This document shows positions 9,186 through 19,224 of a stretch of DNA of 51,526 bases, piece by piece. Source of the DNA: Gammaproteobacteria bacterium (GTDB taxonomy: Bacteria > Pseudomonadota > Gammaproteobacteria > Pseudomonadales > Pseudohongiellaceae); the NCBI GenBank assembly GCA_028825335.1, contig JAPKAI010000009.1, forward strand, positions 1-51,526, read 5' to 3'. Position numbers and translations under genes: made by a program. The first letter of the stretch is position 1. Each line of letters opens with the position of its first letter. The notes under the pieces are model-generated. The model saw only the letters and a list, made by a program, of their open reading frames with translations, searched no databases and was not told the DNA's origin.

Positions 9186-9842
9186 CTAACCCAGACTCAA
9201 TATAGTTAGCTCAGCAATACTCAAGCTATGGTGCGTAGTGACCATAACCGCGCCACCGGCTTGGGCCTGTCGCTGCATTATTTTTTCCAGCATCGCCACA
9301 CCCTTTGTATCCAGTGTAGTAAAAGGCTCATCAAGCACCCACAATGATGCAGGGCTTATGATAAGCCGCGCTAGCGAGACTCTTTGTTGCTGTCCCGCCG
9401 ATAGCGTGTAGCAAGGAGACTCTTCGAATCCACGCAGACCGACTTCTTTGAGCGCGTCCATAATTTGCTCGTCGCTAACCGCTTGCTTGAGGCTGCAACT
9501 CCAGCGCAGATTCTCTACTGGTGTTAGCACCTTACTTACGCCAACCCTATGGCCTATATAGAGTAGCGAAGAAAAGAAACTAGCAGCCTGGTCTTCGATT
9601 TCTTGCCCATACCATTTGATTGAACCTTCATAGCTATCGTTCAAACCACAGAGAATACGCATCAGCGTAGTTTTACCGCTGCCATTGCTGCCCTGAACCT
9701 GCAGCACCTGCCCCTGGGGCAGGTCAAAATTCAGGTTCTTAAACAAAACGCGCTCATCGCGCGCACAAAAAAGCTCGCGTGCAGCTAACATGATCTTGTC
9801 AGTATCGGAATTCGGGGAGGTTGTTGGCGCTGCAGATGACAT
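9186..9842 (-). CDS. ccmA: Haem exporter ATP-binding protein CcmA
   Basis: ATPase of the CcmAB complex. Walker A is GSNGSGKT (51-58), the ABC signature is LSAGQQQRVSLARL, and Walker B is LWVLDEPFTTLD. The chosen ATG gives 218 residues; an in-frame ATG at residue 18 (complement of 9789-9791) would begin exactly where most CcmA proteins begin, so the first 17 residues may not be translated. It is the first gene of the ccm block, 103 bases after fliA. Confidence 0.96.
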   Translation of the reverse strand: MSSAAPTTSPNSDTDKIMLAARELFCARDERVLFKNLNFDLPQGQVLQVQGSNGSGKTTLMRILCGLNDSYEGSIKWYGQEIEDQAASFFSSLLYIGHRVGVSKVLTPVENLRWSCSLKQAVSDEQIMDALKEVGLRGFEESPCYTLSAGQQQRVSLARLIISPASLWVLDEPFTTLDTKGVAMLEKIMQRQAQAGGAVMVTTHHSLSIAELTILSLG

Positions 9843-9945
9843 GAACTGGTGTGTTCCCGCTATATGGGCTGGGGATTATAACGGAGAAGATAGGCTATTG
9901 CTGCCCAAAAGCACCAGCGGTGCCAAGATATCAGGCGCAGCTCGA

Positions 9946-10698
9946 CTAACGGGCCCAGTCGGAGAGCCGCGATCGCAAACGCATAGCTGCCTGACTGTGT
10001 ATCTGACTTACTCGAGACTCACTGACTCCAATCACCTCACCTATCTCTTTCAGGTTTAGCTCTTCGTCATAGTAAAGCGCAAGCACGAGTTTTTCCCGGT
10101 CTGGCAGCTTATCGATAGCTTTGGCTAGATGCGCCTTGAATGTAGAACGTTGCAAGCCGTCGCAAGGGCCGGGGAGTTCACCGGCGGCTAATTCGATAGC
10201 CGAATCATCGCCTTCCATTATGTCGTCGAAACTAAAGAGACGACTGCCGCTCGCATCCTGCAATATCGCATAATAGGCGTTGAGATCGATCTCCAGCTCT
10301 TTTGCAATATCCGGGTCTTTGGCATCTTTACCTGTACGGGCTTCGATTGCCTTTATCGCCTCTGCAACTTTTCGAGACTTTCGGTGTACCGATCTGGGTG
10401 CCCAGTCTCCTTTTCTGACTTCGTCCAACATAGATCCACGAATTCGTATTCCAGCATAGGTTTCGAAGCTCGCTCCTTTGGAGACATCATATTTCTTTGC
10501 GGCCTCCAACAGTCCGATCATGCCCGATTGAATTAAATCGTCAATCTGAACACTGGCAGGCATTCTCAGCAATAGGTGATGGGCGATGCGCTTTACGAGT
10601 GGCGCATAGCGCACCACTACTGCCGTTAGGTTCTCATCTGACGCCTCACCATTTGGTAAGACCGGTTCGTAAACTTTAGCTTCAGTTGCCGAAGTCAT
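9946..10698 (-). CDS. fliA: Flagellar RNA polymerase sigma factor FliA (sigma-28)
   Basis: Sigma-70-family factor that transcribes late flagellar and chemotaxis genes. The 250-residue product has region 2 with DDLIQSGMIGLLEAAKKYD and the promoter-melting part GIRIRGSMLDEVRKGDWAPR, a region 3 helix, and region 4 with NLKEIGEVIGVSESRVSQIH. It is complete and looks functional. No other flagellar or chemotaxis gene is in the window; in many gammaproteobacteria cheY, cheZ, cheA and motor genes lie between fliA and ccmA, and here they are absent. Could a different sigma-28-like role exist? Sequence gives no hint of it. Confidence 0.95.
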   Translation of the reverse strand: MTSATEAKVYEPVLPNGEASDENLTAVVVRYAPLVKRIAHHLLLRMPASVQIDDLIQSGMIGLLEAAKKYDVSKGASFETYAGIRIRGSMLDEVRKGDWAPRSVHRKSRKVAEAIKAIEARTGKDAKDPDIAKELEIDLNAYYAILQDASGSRLFSFDDIMEGDDSAIELAAGELPGPCDGLQRSTFKAHLAKAIDKLPDREKLVLALYYDEELNLKEIGEVIGVSESRVSQIHSQAAMRLRSRLSDWAR

Positions 10699-11263
10699 TT
10701 ATATCATCCTATTTTTTATGTGCGATTCAGAGACAGCAGCAATTCCCCAATACCCTGAAAGGCAATGGTGAAATTTGTGGGTACTGAGTCGTCCTTCTAC
10801 TGCGATAAAGCTATTGGCTGTCATGCCTTAGCATGCTCCGTTTTTTTGTTTTACTTCTGTAATTCCATTTATATTTTTACTTTCTAAACTAAAATTTCAA
10901 TGCTGGCGATTTACTTATTAAGTTTTAGCGCCGCCAATTTATAAAATAACGTTGCTCAAAAATTACCCTCGCCGTGCATGCCACTTATGCAAAATTTCCT
11001 AAATTCAATTCTTTTGCATAAGCCAGACAGTCAACGCTGATAAAAGACGGACCGCTGCACTTATATAGAGCAATTATTGTTCCAAGCTGTTGTAATTCTG
11101 AATTTTTTTTTGTCGAGCTAGGTATTACGAGGGCTGTAGAGGCAGAAGCGAAGTTTGAAGGATTTAGCAGGCGCCGGATAAGCGCCAGAAATTTGACTAA
11201 TACGAGTTAGGAGGTCGTGTAGCGCCAGAAAAACATCGCTGCAGAGCAAGAATCACGGCGCGA
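10699..11263. other. Intergenic region between dcd and fliA
   Basis: No convincing gene on either strand in 565 bases. It must hold the fliA promoter. A perfect 11-base inverted repeat lies at 10984-11022 and a CATGC/GCATG repeat at 10822-10835. A run of nine T residues is near 11103. The segment AGCGCCAGAAA occurs twice near the dcd end. No tRNA-like fold was recognised. Confidence 0.6.
10984..11022. repeat. 11-base perfect inverted repeat upstream of fliA
   Basis: CTTATGCAAAA (10984-10994) and TTTTGCATAAG (11012-11022) are perfect reverse complements separated by 17 bases. No T-run follows on either side, so it is not a classical terminator. It could be a protein-binding operator for fliA or a cruciform; nothing decides between these. 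Confidence 0.5.
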
Positions 11264-11833
11264 TCATGCTTTCGGAGGCGTGACACCTTTCTGACCCATG
11301 TATTTTCCACCGCGCTGCTTATAGGTAACTTCGCACTGCTCGTCGGATTGATAGAACAACATTTGTGCCACACCCTCGTTGGCGTAAATCTTTGCAGGCA
11401 AAGGAGTGGTATTGGAAAATTCGAGGGTGACATGGCCTTCCCACTCAGGCTCCAACGGCGTGACGTTGACGATGATGCCACAGCGAGCATAGGTCGACTT
11501 ACCCAAGCAGATAGTAAGCACATCTCTCGGGATGCGGAAATATTCTATAGTCCTTGCCAGGGCGAAGGAGTTTGGAGGAATGACGCAGAACGGCTCGTCG
11601 ATCGAGATGAAGCTGGATTCATCAAAATTCTTTGGGTCCACTACGCTGGTCGTGTGTACATTCGTAAAAATTTTGAATTCGGTGGCGCAGCGCACATCGT
11701 AGCCGTAACTTGAAGTACCATAAGAAATCACTTTCTCACCATCTTGGTAACGAACCTGATCGGCCACGAACGGCTCTATCATTCCTTGCGTAGTTGACAT
11801 TTCCCTGATCCAACGATCGGATTTAATACTCAT
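11264..11833 (-). CDS. dcd: dCTP deaminase
   Basis: Converts dCTP to dUTP, feeding dTMP synthesis; homotrimer in the cytoplasm. The 189-residue protein has the N-terminal [10 protein letters not shown] segment, the conserved [11 protein letters not shown], the arginine-containing KSTYARCG and the catalytic-glutamate segment [20 protein letters not shown]. Length matches the family (E. coli 193). It lies near metG as in other gammaproteobacteria, but the mrp/apbC gene often found between them is missing here. Confidence 0.97.
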   Translation of the reverse strand: MSIKSDRWIREMSTTQGMIEPFVADQVRYQDGEKVISYGTSSYGYDVRCATEFKIFTNVHTTSVVDPKNFDESSFISIDEPFCVIPPNSFALARTIEYFRIPRDVLTICLGKSTYARCGIIVNVTPLEPEWEGHVTLEFSNTTPLPAKIYANEGVAQMLFYQSDEQCEVTYKQRGGKYMGQKGVTPPKA

Positions 11834-12195
11834 AGCTTTGTATCCAAGATTGAATATGCTTCAGGCCGCACTGACGCCGCCTCGTGATTCCCTGCCAATT
11901 CGCGCAGCGAAGAGAACGCGAATGATAGAGGCAATCCATCATGGAATCATCCCTTATTTACCTTTTTACCTCACCCTACTCTTAGTTTATGCCAGCGCGT
12001 AGAGACGGGGTCAGCACAAAAAACAGGCTGAAAATACCCAGCCTTTGCAGTATGATGCGGCGCCTATCGTGATGACTATCGTTGCACGATTTTAGTACGC
12101 AGAATTGCCTCAGCGAAGGTGTTTTGCAGAATCATAACTAGCTAGTGGGTTTCTTGGCCTAGCAGCTGAATCACAATCAAAATCTGGAGAAAGTC
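11834..12195. other. Intergenic region between dcd and the rubredoxin gene
   Basis: This 362-base stretch separates two divergent genes and should contain promoters for both. An AGGCTG/CAGCCT inverted repeat is present near 12026-12045. No coding frame with a ribosome-binding site and no RNA gene was recognised. Confidence 0.5.
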
Positions 12196-12360
12196 GTGAG
12201 GAAATGGCAGTGTTTGGTATGTAGTTTTGTCTATGAGGAAGCTCTAGGTCTACCGGATGACGGCATTCCTGCCGGCACTAGCTGGGACGACATACCCGAT
12301 GATTGGGCGTGTCCAGAATGCGGAGTCGGTAAAGAAGATTTCGAAATGATCGAAATCTAA
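12196..12360 (+). CDS. Rubredoxin
   Basis: Small electron carrier with one iron held by four cysteines. A GTG at 12196, preceded by GGAG at 12186-12189, opens a 54-residue frame ending TAA at 12358. The translation has both iron-binding knuckles, CLVCSFVYEE near the N-terminus and CPECGVGKEDFE near the C-terminus, together with the typical GIPAGTSWDDIPDDWACP linker. Length is that of standard rubredoxins. It precedes metG by 93 bases. Partners are unknown; rubredoxins commonly serve alkane hydroxylases, oxidative stress enzymes or flavoprotein reductases, none of which is encoded nearby. Confidence 0.93.
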   Translation: MRKWQCLVCSFVYEEALGLPDDGIPAGTSWDDIPDDWACPECGVGKEDFEMIEI

Positions 12361-12453
12361 TAGTAATAACACAATGTGCGACAGTAGAGCTTCACCGAGC
12401 AATCGCATTAAATAACAGTGATAATTGGCATAAAAAATTGGTAGGTAGCGAAC

Positions 12454-14514
12454 GTGAGTCAGCGAAAAATATTGGTTACTAGTGCTTTGCCTTATGCGAA
12501 TGGAGGCATCCATCTTGGGCACCTCATGGAAGCTATTCAGACAGATATTTGGGTTCGCCTGCAGAAACTTCGAGGCAACGACTGCGTCTATGTCTGTGCC
12601 GATGACGCACACGGCACTGCGATAATGCTTAGCGCTGAACAACAGGGAATAACCCCGGAGCAGCTAATCGAAAATGTCAGCAATGAGCATCAAAGAGATT
12701 TTGCAGACTTCTTGATTCAGTTCGACAATTATCACTCAACTCACTCCGAAGAAAACCGGGAATTCTCCGAGCACATCTATAAGGTTCTAGATAAGAACGG
12801 GCATATAAATAAAAGGAGCATCACGCAGCTATTCGATCCAGAGAAGAAGCTATTTCTCGCAGATCGATATGTCACCGGCACCTGCCCGAAGTGCAAGGCG
12901 GAAGGTCAGTATGGAGACAACTGTGAAGCCTGCGGCTCTACCTATAGCCCCTCCGAGCTAATCGATCCGCGCTCTTCGATCTCTGGCGCGACACCTATCG
13001 AGAAAGGTTCCGAGCACTTCTTCTTTGCCCTGCCTGAATTCCGCGACATACTTTCCCAATGGACTCGCAGTGGAACACTACAAGATGCGGTCGCGAATAA
13101 ACTAAGAGAATGGCTAGACACAGAACTGCAAGAATGGGACATCAGTCGTGATGCGCCCTACTTCGGATTCGAAATCCCCGGCTCTCCAGGCAAATATTTC
13201 TATGTGTGGCTTGATGCACCGATCGGCTATATGGCTAGCTTCAAAAACCTATGCGATCGCACAGACTACAACTTCGATGATTACTGGCAACAAGGTCAGG
13301 AGACAGAGCTGTACCATTTCATCGGCAAAGACATTATCAACTTCCACACGCTATTCTGGCCGGCAATGCTAACTAGTGCCGGGTACCGAACACCTACCGC
13401 GGTTCACGTGCACGGCTTTCTAACCGTGGATGGCACAAAGATGTCTAAATCACGCGGCACATTTATAAACGCACGCACCTATCTCGATCATCTCAACCCT
13501 GAATATCTACGTTATTTTCTCGCTGCGAGGCTATCTAACGGCATCGACGATCTGGATCTAAATCTTGAAGACTTTGCACAGAGAGTCAATTCAGACCTAG
13601 TTGGCAAGGTAGTAAACATAGCAAGCCGCTGTGCTGGCTTTATTGGCAAAGGCTTCGATGGTTACCTTGCACAAAATCCCGACAACCCCGAATTACTCGC
13701 CGAGATTCAAGCTGCAAAGAACGAAATTGGGGATTACTTCGAGGCGCGAGAATACAGCAAAGCGATTCGTTTGATCATGAGTCTCGCCGACAAGGCGAAC
13801 CAATATATCAATGACAAGGAACCTTGGGTTATTGCAAAGACTGACAAGCAATCACCTGAACTTCAGGCCATCTGCAGCAGTGGCATCAATGCCTTTCGCC
13901 TGCTTATGTGCTACTTAAAACCCGTGCTACCCAAAATGGCGGCAGATGCAGAACAGTTTCTTGCTATCGAACCTCTGCTTTGGGATGACGCCGATAGTCT
14001 TTTGGTTGGACACAAGATCAATAAATTTAAGCCACTGATGACTCGAGTGGAATCTGACAAGGTACAGGCTATGGTAGACGCAACTCAGAAAGAGTTCGAG
14101 AGTCAGGCGCGCTCTAAAGCGAAGTCCGACACGGCGAAACAGCCTCAAGAAAATACTACGGGTTTCGAGAGCGAGATCGATTTCAATGATTTCGCCAAAG
14201 TCGATCTGCGCGTCGCTGAGATCACCAGCGCCGAACACGTCGAAGGCGCGGACAAGTTATTGAAGCTAGTATTGAATCTGGGTAAAGATAAAAACGAGGA
14301 AGACATTACGCGAACCGTTTTTTCTGGCATCAAGTCAGCATACGACCCAGAAAAACTAGTCGGCATGCTGACCGTCGTCGTAGCAAACCTCGCGCCCCGC
14401 AAGATGAAGTTTGGCATGTCTGAAGGAATGATCCTCGCCGCCGGCCCTGGTGGAAAAGAAATTTGGTTGTTCGAGCCCCATGCCGGCGCTCAGCCAGGTA
14501 TGCGCATCACCTAG
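12454..14514 (+). CDS. metG: Methionyl-tRNA synthetase
   Basis: Charges tRNA-Met with methionine. The 686-residue class I synthetase starts with GTG at 12454. It has the HIGH-type motif HLGH (20-23), a zinc knuckle with C144, C147, C157 and C160, and KMSKS at 329-333. After a helical anticodon-binding domain comes a linker and a C-terminal EMAP-like tRNA-binding/dimerisation domain (about 580-686) with [11 protein letters not shown]. This is the long E. coli-like form. The ribosome-binding site is weak (GTAGG). Confidence 0.97.
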   Translation: MSQRKILVTSALPYANGGIHLGHLMEAIQTDIWVRLQKLRGNDCVYVCADDAHGTAIMLSAEQQGITPEQLIENVSNEHQRDFADFLIQFDNYHSTHSEENREFSEHIYKVLDKNGHINKRSITQLFDPEKKLFLADRYVTGTCPKCKAEGQYGDNCEACGSTYSPSELIDPRSSISGATPIEKGSEHFFFALPEFRDILSQWTRSGTLQDAVANKLREWLDTELQEWDISRDAPYFGFEIPGSPGKYFYVWLDAPIGYMASFKNLCDRTDYNFDDYWQQGQETELYHFIGKDIINFHTLFWPAMLTSAGYRTPTAVHVHGFLTVDGTKMSKSRGTFINARTYLDHLNPEYLRYFLAARLSNGIDDLDLNLEDFAQRVNSDLVGKVVNIASRCAGFIGKGFDGYLAQNPDNPELLAEIQAAKNEIGDYFEAREYSKAIRLIMSLADKANQYINDKEPWVIAKTDKQSPELQAICSSGINAFRLLMCYLKPVLPKMAADAEQFLAIEPLLWDDADSLLVGHKINKFKPLMTRVESDKVQAMVDATQKEFESQARSKAKSDTAKQPQENTTGFESEIDFNDFAKVDLRVAEITSAEHVEGADKLLKLVLNLGKDKNEEDITRTVFSGIKSAYDPEKLVGMLTVVVANLAPRKMKFGMSEGMILAAGPGGKEIWLFEPHAGAQPGMRIT

Positions 14515-14753
14515 CCTCTGCAATTCATGACCTGCGCCTCAGAATCTAGGAACCTGCAAGATTCCTCTTCCCTTACAGGTCCTATCAACAGCGGGTCTTG
14601 TTGCTAGACTATGCTGGCAGACTGTCTTACCAGTCAATGCAACGTGACTGGCACTGTCGCCGCTAACATATTAAGCTTCAGCATTCGATCGCGTGCCGGT
14701 GTGTAACATCCTGCTACTGCGAATATCAACTACCGAACCAGAGGTCTTCCACT

Positions 14754-16268
14754 ATGCGTTTTCCTAACAGCTTTTTTGGCAAGCTGCCCCGCATGTTCTT
14801 GCTAACGCTATCTTTGTTCTCCTTCTTAGCTGGCAATGGCGCGGCAGCCCAGAATAGCGAAATTAGAGCAATCGAAGACTCGGTGATAAAGATTTACACC
14901 ACCCAATCGGCACCCGATTACTTTACTCCCTGGCGCTTGCTTACACCGAGACAGAGCAGCGGTTCGGGCTCAGTTATCTCAGGTAATCAAATTTTGACTA
15001 ATGCACATGTCGTTGCGAACGCGAGTTACGTGCAGGCGCAAAAGCACAACGATCCAAAACGCTATCTGGCAAGAGTCACCTTCATCTCTCATGAGGCAGA
15101 CCTCGCATTAATAACTGTAGATGAACCAGGATTTTTCAGCGACTTAAAGGCGCTAAGTATTGGCGATTTACCCGAGCCGCTGCAGGAAGTTTCCGTGTAT
15201 GGGTACCCAATTGGTGGCAAATCCCTAAGCATCACCAAAGGCATCCTCTCCCGAGTTGAACAGCAAGTTTATGCGCATGCTGGCGCTTACCTATTGGCCG
15301 GCCAAATAGACGCCGCCATCAATCCTGGCAATAGCGGTGGCCCAGTTATAGTCGACCAACAGATCGTTGGAGTTGTCATGCAAGCCAGCAGCGGAGGTCG
15401 CGCAGAGAATCTCGGCTATTTCGTTCCACCCAGCATGATTCGGCACGTACTAACCGACAGTGAAGATGGAGATTACGACGGTTTCCCAGACTTGGGCTTC
15501 CGCACGCAAACTCTCGACAGCCCCTCCGCAAAGAAAGCCTACGGACTAAGCGATGAGCAGAACGGCGTAATTGTAATAAAAGTCTTCGACGATGCCCCTG
15601 CGCAGGGTGTGTTGCAGAAGAATGATGTCATTCTTCAAATTGATGATTTCAATATCGCTGAGGATGGGAGTATTCGTCTTTCCCAAGATGTACTCACCGA
15701 CTACAGACACGCCATAAATTTACACCACGTAGGTGATTCGGTTGATATCACTTATGTCCGGCAAGGCGAAGTTCGAACGACCAGCCTCGATGCACGGGAG
15801 GCTCTCGACAGTTACAGCCTGGTTACAGGTGAACAGTTCGATAAAATCCCCGAATACTATATCTATGGAGGAATCTTATTCGTCCCTCTTAATATGAATC
15901 TCATCAAGCGCTGGGGCAATGATTGGAGTCGCACCGCACCGGTAAGTCTCTTACAAGCACGTAACGAGTGGAGCTCTCCACAGAGACGACAATTGGTCGT
16001 GGCACTTCAAGTCATGGCTGCCGATGTTAATCTCGGTTATCACGACTGGCGCAATTGGATCGTGGAGGTCGTTAATGGTGAGCCAGTGAGAGACTTCGCT
16101 CATTTTTCCAATCTGATTAAGAACAATGAAATTGATAACGTAGTGATGGAAAACAAGAATGGCTATCAGTTAGTGATAAACCACGAACAAGCACTAGAAA
16201 GCGAAGCCGATATCCTTACTCGCTATCAGATAACTGCGGGCTATTCGGCCAACCTTTTCGAGGACTAG
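14754..16268 (+). CDS. Deg/HtrA-type serine protease with PDZ domain, secreted
   Basis: A 504-residue periplasmic protease with an N-terminal signal peptide (about 1-32, ending AAAQ). The catalytic triad is H85 (TNAHVV), D116 (EADLAL) and S194 (NPGNSGGP). A PDZ domain spans about 255-340, and a second PDZ-like domain near 400-490 (NWIVEVVNGEPVRDF) gives the arrangement seen in plant Deg2/Deg9-like proteins rather than bacterial DegP. The role is presumably protein quality control. It sits between metG and rnfA in the same direction; an operon with rnf is unproven. Confidence 0.9.
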   Translation: MRFPNSFFGKLPRMFLLTLSLFSFLAGNGAAAQNSEIRAIEDSVIKIYTTQSAPDYFTPWRLLTPRQSSGSGSVISGNQILTNAHVVANASYVQAQKHNDPKRYLARVTFISHEADLALITVDEPGFFSDLKALSIGDLPEPLQEVSVYGYPIGGKSLSITKGILSRVEQQVYAHAGAYLLAGQIDAAINPGNSGGPVIVDQQIVGVVMQASSGGRAENLGYFVPPSMIRHVLTDSEDGDYDGFPDLGFRTQTLDSPSAKKAYGLSDEQNGVIVIKVFDDAPAQGVLQKNDVILQIDDFNIAEDGSIRLSQDVLTDYRHAINLHHVGDSVDITYVRQGEVRTTSLDAREALDSYSLVTGEQFDKIPEYYIYGGILFVPLNMNLIKRWGNDWSRTAPVSLLQARNEWSSPQRRQLVVALQVMAADVNLGYHDWRNWIVEVVNGEPVRDFAHFSNLIKNNEIDNVVMENKNGYQLVINHEQALESEADILTRYQITAGYSANLFED

Positions 16269-16425
16269 AAACCTCAAGGCGGATTCACAAGGCATGTAGA
16301 ACGCCCAAATCGACTCATCTTTTCTACATCTGCTGGCATGATAGTATTCGCCAACTCGCTATCACTGCGCTCCTGCGGCCCCGTTAAAGTAGCCGCCTGC
16401 GTAAACGTTGGAGAACCATCGCTTC

Positions 16426-17001
16426 GTGACAAACTTCCTCAGCATCATTGTTGCCGCTGCTCTCGTCAACAATCTGATATTAATCCAGCTTGTCGGTGTC
16501 TCCTCACTCTTCTATTCGACTAAGAAATTGCCTCAGGCAATCGAGTTTGCGCTACTTAACTTTGCGGTTCTTTTTCTGGCCTCGGTTGTTAACATATCTG
16601 TTTATCGCTTTATATTGCTACCGCTTCATTTAGAATTCTTTCGCCTAGTCGTCTTTGTAGCGACAAGCGCTCTACTGACCACGCTTTTTCTCCACGTGAT
16701 CACGAAGCGCTTACCCTTCTCAACAAGGCAACAGGGTCTGCTTCTATTTCTAACAGGCGGCAATAGCGCTGTACTGGGAGCCACACTATTAAGCAGCACT
16801 AGCGTGCTTTCCCTCGGCGAAAATATCGCCTACAGCTTCGGCGCTGCACTAGGCTATTCTCTGATGATTGTAGGATTCGCCGCCCTGCGCATCCGCCTGG
16901 AATTCGCGGATGTCCCTGCACCATTTCGAGGCAGTTCTATTCAATTAATTACCGCAGGTCTAGTGGCAATCAGCCTACTTGGCTTCGCCGGAATGACCTA
17001 G
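16426..17001 (+). CDS. rnfA: Rnf electron transport complex subunit A, cysteine-free variant
   Basis: Six-helix inner-membrane subunit of the Rnf/Rsx ferredoxin:NAD oxidoreductase. The GTG at 16426 (after GGAGA at 16410) gives 191 residues and an N-terminus, [16 protein letters not shown], aligned with E. coli RsxA; a TTG at 16408 is a less likely start. The C-terminal [19 protein letters not shown] is strongly conserved. The two cysteines that bind the membrane [2Fe-2S] cluster in canonical RnfA are replaced by S26 and S114, and the protein has no cysteine at all. First gene of the coupled rnf cluster. Confidence 0.93.
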   Translation: MTNFLSIIVAAALVNNLILIQLVGVSSLFYSTKKLPQAIEFALLNFAVLFLASVVNISVYRFILLPLHLEFFRLVVFVATSALLTTLFLHVITKRLPFSTRQQGLLLFLTGGNSAVLGATLLSSTSVLSLGENIAYSFGAALGYSLMIVGFAALRIRLEFADVPAPFRGSSIQLITAGLVAISLLGFAGMT

Positions 17002-17005
17002 AGCG

Positions 17006-17593
17006 ATGCTACCGGTGATCTCACATTGGCTCACACAATTCGTCATTGGCTCGAGCCTCTTGCTGTTCATCGCGTTCGCGCTGCTAAAGATTAATCGATA
17101 CTTACTGCAGCAACTAACGACACAGAAATCTCTCGTCAATCGGATTAATCGCGCACTACCACAGACTCAATGCGGGCAGTGTGGGCACCCCGGCTGCCTC
17201 CCCTATGCTCGATCCATAAGCTTGGGCGAGGCGAGCAATAAATGTCCACCCGGGGGACAAGAGACAATTCTGGAACTCGCCGAATTGCTCAATGAACCTG
17301 TGCGAGGCCTAGATCCAGCTCACGGCCAATTTAGAGACTTCAGTGTTGCAGTAATTAGAGAGGATGAATGCATCGGCTGCACGAAATGCATTCAAGCTTG
17401 TCCAGTGGACGCGATTCTGGGCGGACCTAAACTAATGCACACGGTAATTGCATCCGAATGCACAGGCTGCGATCTCTGCGTCGAGCCTTGTCCCGTAGAT
17501 TGCATAGATATGATCAACCAGTTAGCGCCCTCTATCTCCCAGACGACAACGCCCTATTTCGATAGACTCAGCTCACCTGGGGTGAGCTCGTGA
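17006..17593 (+). CDS. rnfB: Rnf complex iron-sulfur subunit B
   Basis: Ferredoxin-like subunit that delivers electrons to or from the complex at the cytoplasmic face. The 195-residue protein has one N-terminal membrane helix (about 12-29), a CGQCGHPGC motif plus a distal cysteine (C56, C59, C64, C80), and two [4Fe-4S] ferredoxin motifs (C122, C125, C128, C132 and C152, C155, C158, C162). All ligands are intact, unlike in RnfA and RnfE. It follows rnfA by 4 bases and overlaps rnfC by 4. Confidence 0.96.
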   Translation: MLPVISHWLTQFVIGSSLLLFIAFALLKINRYLLQQLTTQKSLVNRINRALPQTQCGQCGHPGCLPYARSISLGEASNKCPPGGQETILELAELLNEPVRGLDPAHGQFRDFSVAVIREDECIGCTKCIQACPVDAILGGPKLMHTVIASECTGCDLCVEPCPVDCIDMINQLAPSISQTTTPYFDRLSSPGVSS

Positions 17594-19224
17594 GCGCCCT
17601 AAGACAACTAGCATCGAGATTCTTCAGTAGCGATACAGTATTTGCCAGAAGAACTGTCGGCGGCATCCAACCCCTGCCGTTTAAAGAAGATTCCTTGCGT
17701 TCGCGAATAATGTCGACACCGATTCCGCAGCAGTTAACTATTCCAATTGGTGCAGCTGATGGTCCAGAAATCACCCTCCTAGTCGACATCGGGGAGCAAG
17801 TATCTAAATATAAGAAATTGGCTGTTATAAACATTTCCGCAGAAGGGGTTTCTGATGTGCCTGTGCATGCCCCCACCTCGGGCGTGATAACTTCGATTGA
17901 AAATTCGATTGTTGCAGACCACTCGCAGCAGCAGCAACTTTGTATAAACCTCGCAGCCGATGGACATGATGAGGCGCTGCAACTCGAACCTCAATCAAAT
18001 TATTCGCTGCTCTCTCGCACAGACATAGTTTTTTTAATTCGTGACGCGGGAGTCATCGGCATGGGAGGCGCTGGTTTTCCAACTGCAGACAAACTCAGTA
18101 AATGTGCCGAATCTGCGATCGAATTTCTCATCATAAACGCAGCAGAATGCGAACCGTACATTACAGCGGATGAAACCCTGCTCAGGGAACGTGCAAATAA
18201 AGTTGTGTTGGGTGCGCAGATATTAAAGCGGGCCAGTGCAGCAAGGCGCTGCATTATCGCTATCGAAGACACGAAGCCGGACGCAATAGACGCACTGAAT
18301 CAAGCCCTGCAAAACGAGACGGGTCTAGATCAAGGCTGCGAGCTCGTAGTTATACCCAGCAAATACCCCTCCGGCTCTGAGAGACAACTCATTCAATGTG
18401 TCACGGGTATTGAGATCGCTACAGGCCACCACCCGACTGAGAATGGCATAGTAATGCACAACGTCGGCACCGCGTATGCCGCCTATGAAGCAATAGTCGA
18501 AGGAAAACCCTGCATCAGTCGATTCACTACACTGTGCGGCCAGGCATTGAAGACGCCTAAAAATTTCGAAGTGCTCATAGGTACCACAGCAGACTTCTTG
18601 TTCGAACTCTGTGGGATCGAGACTAGCAATAAGCAAAAGAGCATCGTTGGCGGTTCCTTGATGGGGAGCGAGTTTGGCAGTGATAAGGCGGCTATTTGTA
18701 AAACGACAAACTGCATCATCGCGGCGAGTGCGAATGAATTTCAAGCTCCGCAAGCTGAGCAGGCCTGCATACGCTGCGGATTCTGTGCAGATGTCTGTCC
18801 TTCCAAACTCCTGCCACAACAACTTCTCGCATTCAGTAAAACCGCAGATACCACACAGTTGCTCGGGCATGGCTTGCTTGACTGCATCGAATGCGGCGCT
18901 TGTGACTACGTCTGTCCCAGCCAACTACCGCTAGTTAGCACCTATAAAGAAAGCAAGAAACGCATTGAGAACCGCAGGCAGGATTTAGAGCTCAGCGATT
19001 ACTGGCAGCAAAGATTTCAATTCCATCAATATCGAGTGAAAAAAGAAAAAGACCAGGCAGTGTCGCGAAAAGCAGTTGTGCCTGCCAAACCTACGCTAGC
19101 TGCCGAGCCAGCTGTTAAGGAACAGAATGACGAAGCGGACTTTATCTCCAAGGAGCAAGCGAGCCTTGATATCGCCGCAGCAGTGGCTCGTGTCAAAGCC
19201 CGCAGAGACGAGAAAAATAAATGA
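17590..19224 (+). CDS. rnfC: Rnf complex subunit C (NADH/FMN and Fe-S)
   Basis: Peripheral subunit that interacts with NAD(H). The 544-residue product starts with GTG overlapping the rnfB stop. It carries the nucleotide/flavin region GMGGAGFPT (157-165), a [11 protein letters not shown] segment where most family members have GGEKQL, and two [4Fe-4S] motifs, [12 protein letters not shown] and [12 protein letters not shown]. The C-terminal Ala/Lys-rich tail is short compared with E. coli RsxC (about 740 residues). It overlaps rnfD by 4 bases. Confidence 0.96.
   Translation: MSALRQLASRFFSSDTVFARRTVGGIQPLPFKEDSLRSRIMSTPIPQQLTIPIGAADGPEITLLVDIGEQVSKYKKLAVINISAEGVSDVPVHAPTSGVITSIENSIVADHSQQQQLCINLAADGHDEALQLEPQSNYSLLSRTDIVFLIRDAGVIGMGGAGFPTADKLSKCAESAIEFLIINAAECEPYITADETLLRERANKVVLGAQILKRASAARRCIIAIEDTKPDAIDALNQALQNETGLDQGCELVVIPSKYPSGSERQLIQCVTGIEIATGHHPTENGIVMHNVGTAYAAYEAIVEGKPCISRFTTLCGQALKTPKNFEVLIGTTADFLFELCGIETSNKQKSIVGGSLMGSEFGSDKAAICKTTNCIIAASANEFQAPQAEQACIRCGFCADVCPSKLLPQQLLAFSKTADTTQLLGHGLLDCIECGACDYVCPSQLPLVSTYKESKKRIENRRQDLELSDYWQQRFQFHQYRVKKEKDQAVSRKAVVPAKPTLAAEPAVKEQNDEADFISKEQASLDIAAAVARVKARRDEKNK

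Noticed and set aside
11197-11523. Minus-strand open frame of 108 codons within and beyond dcd
   Set aside because: It is an out-of-frame shadow of dcd with a Ser/Arg/Lys-rich composition and no start signal.
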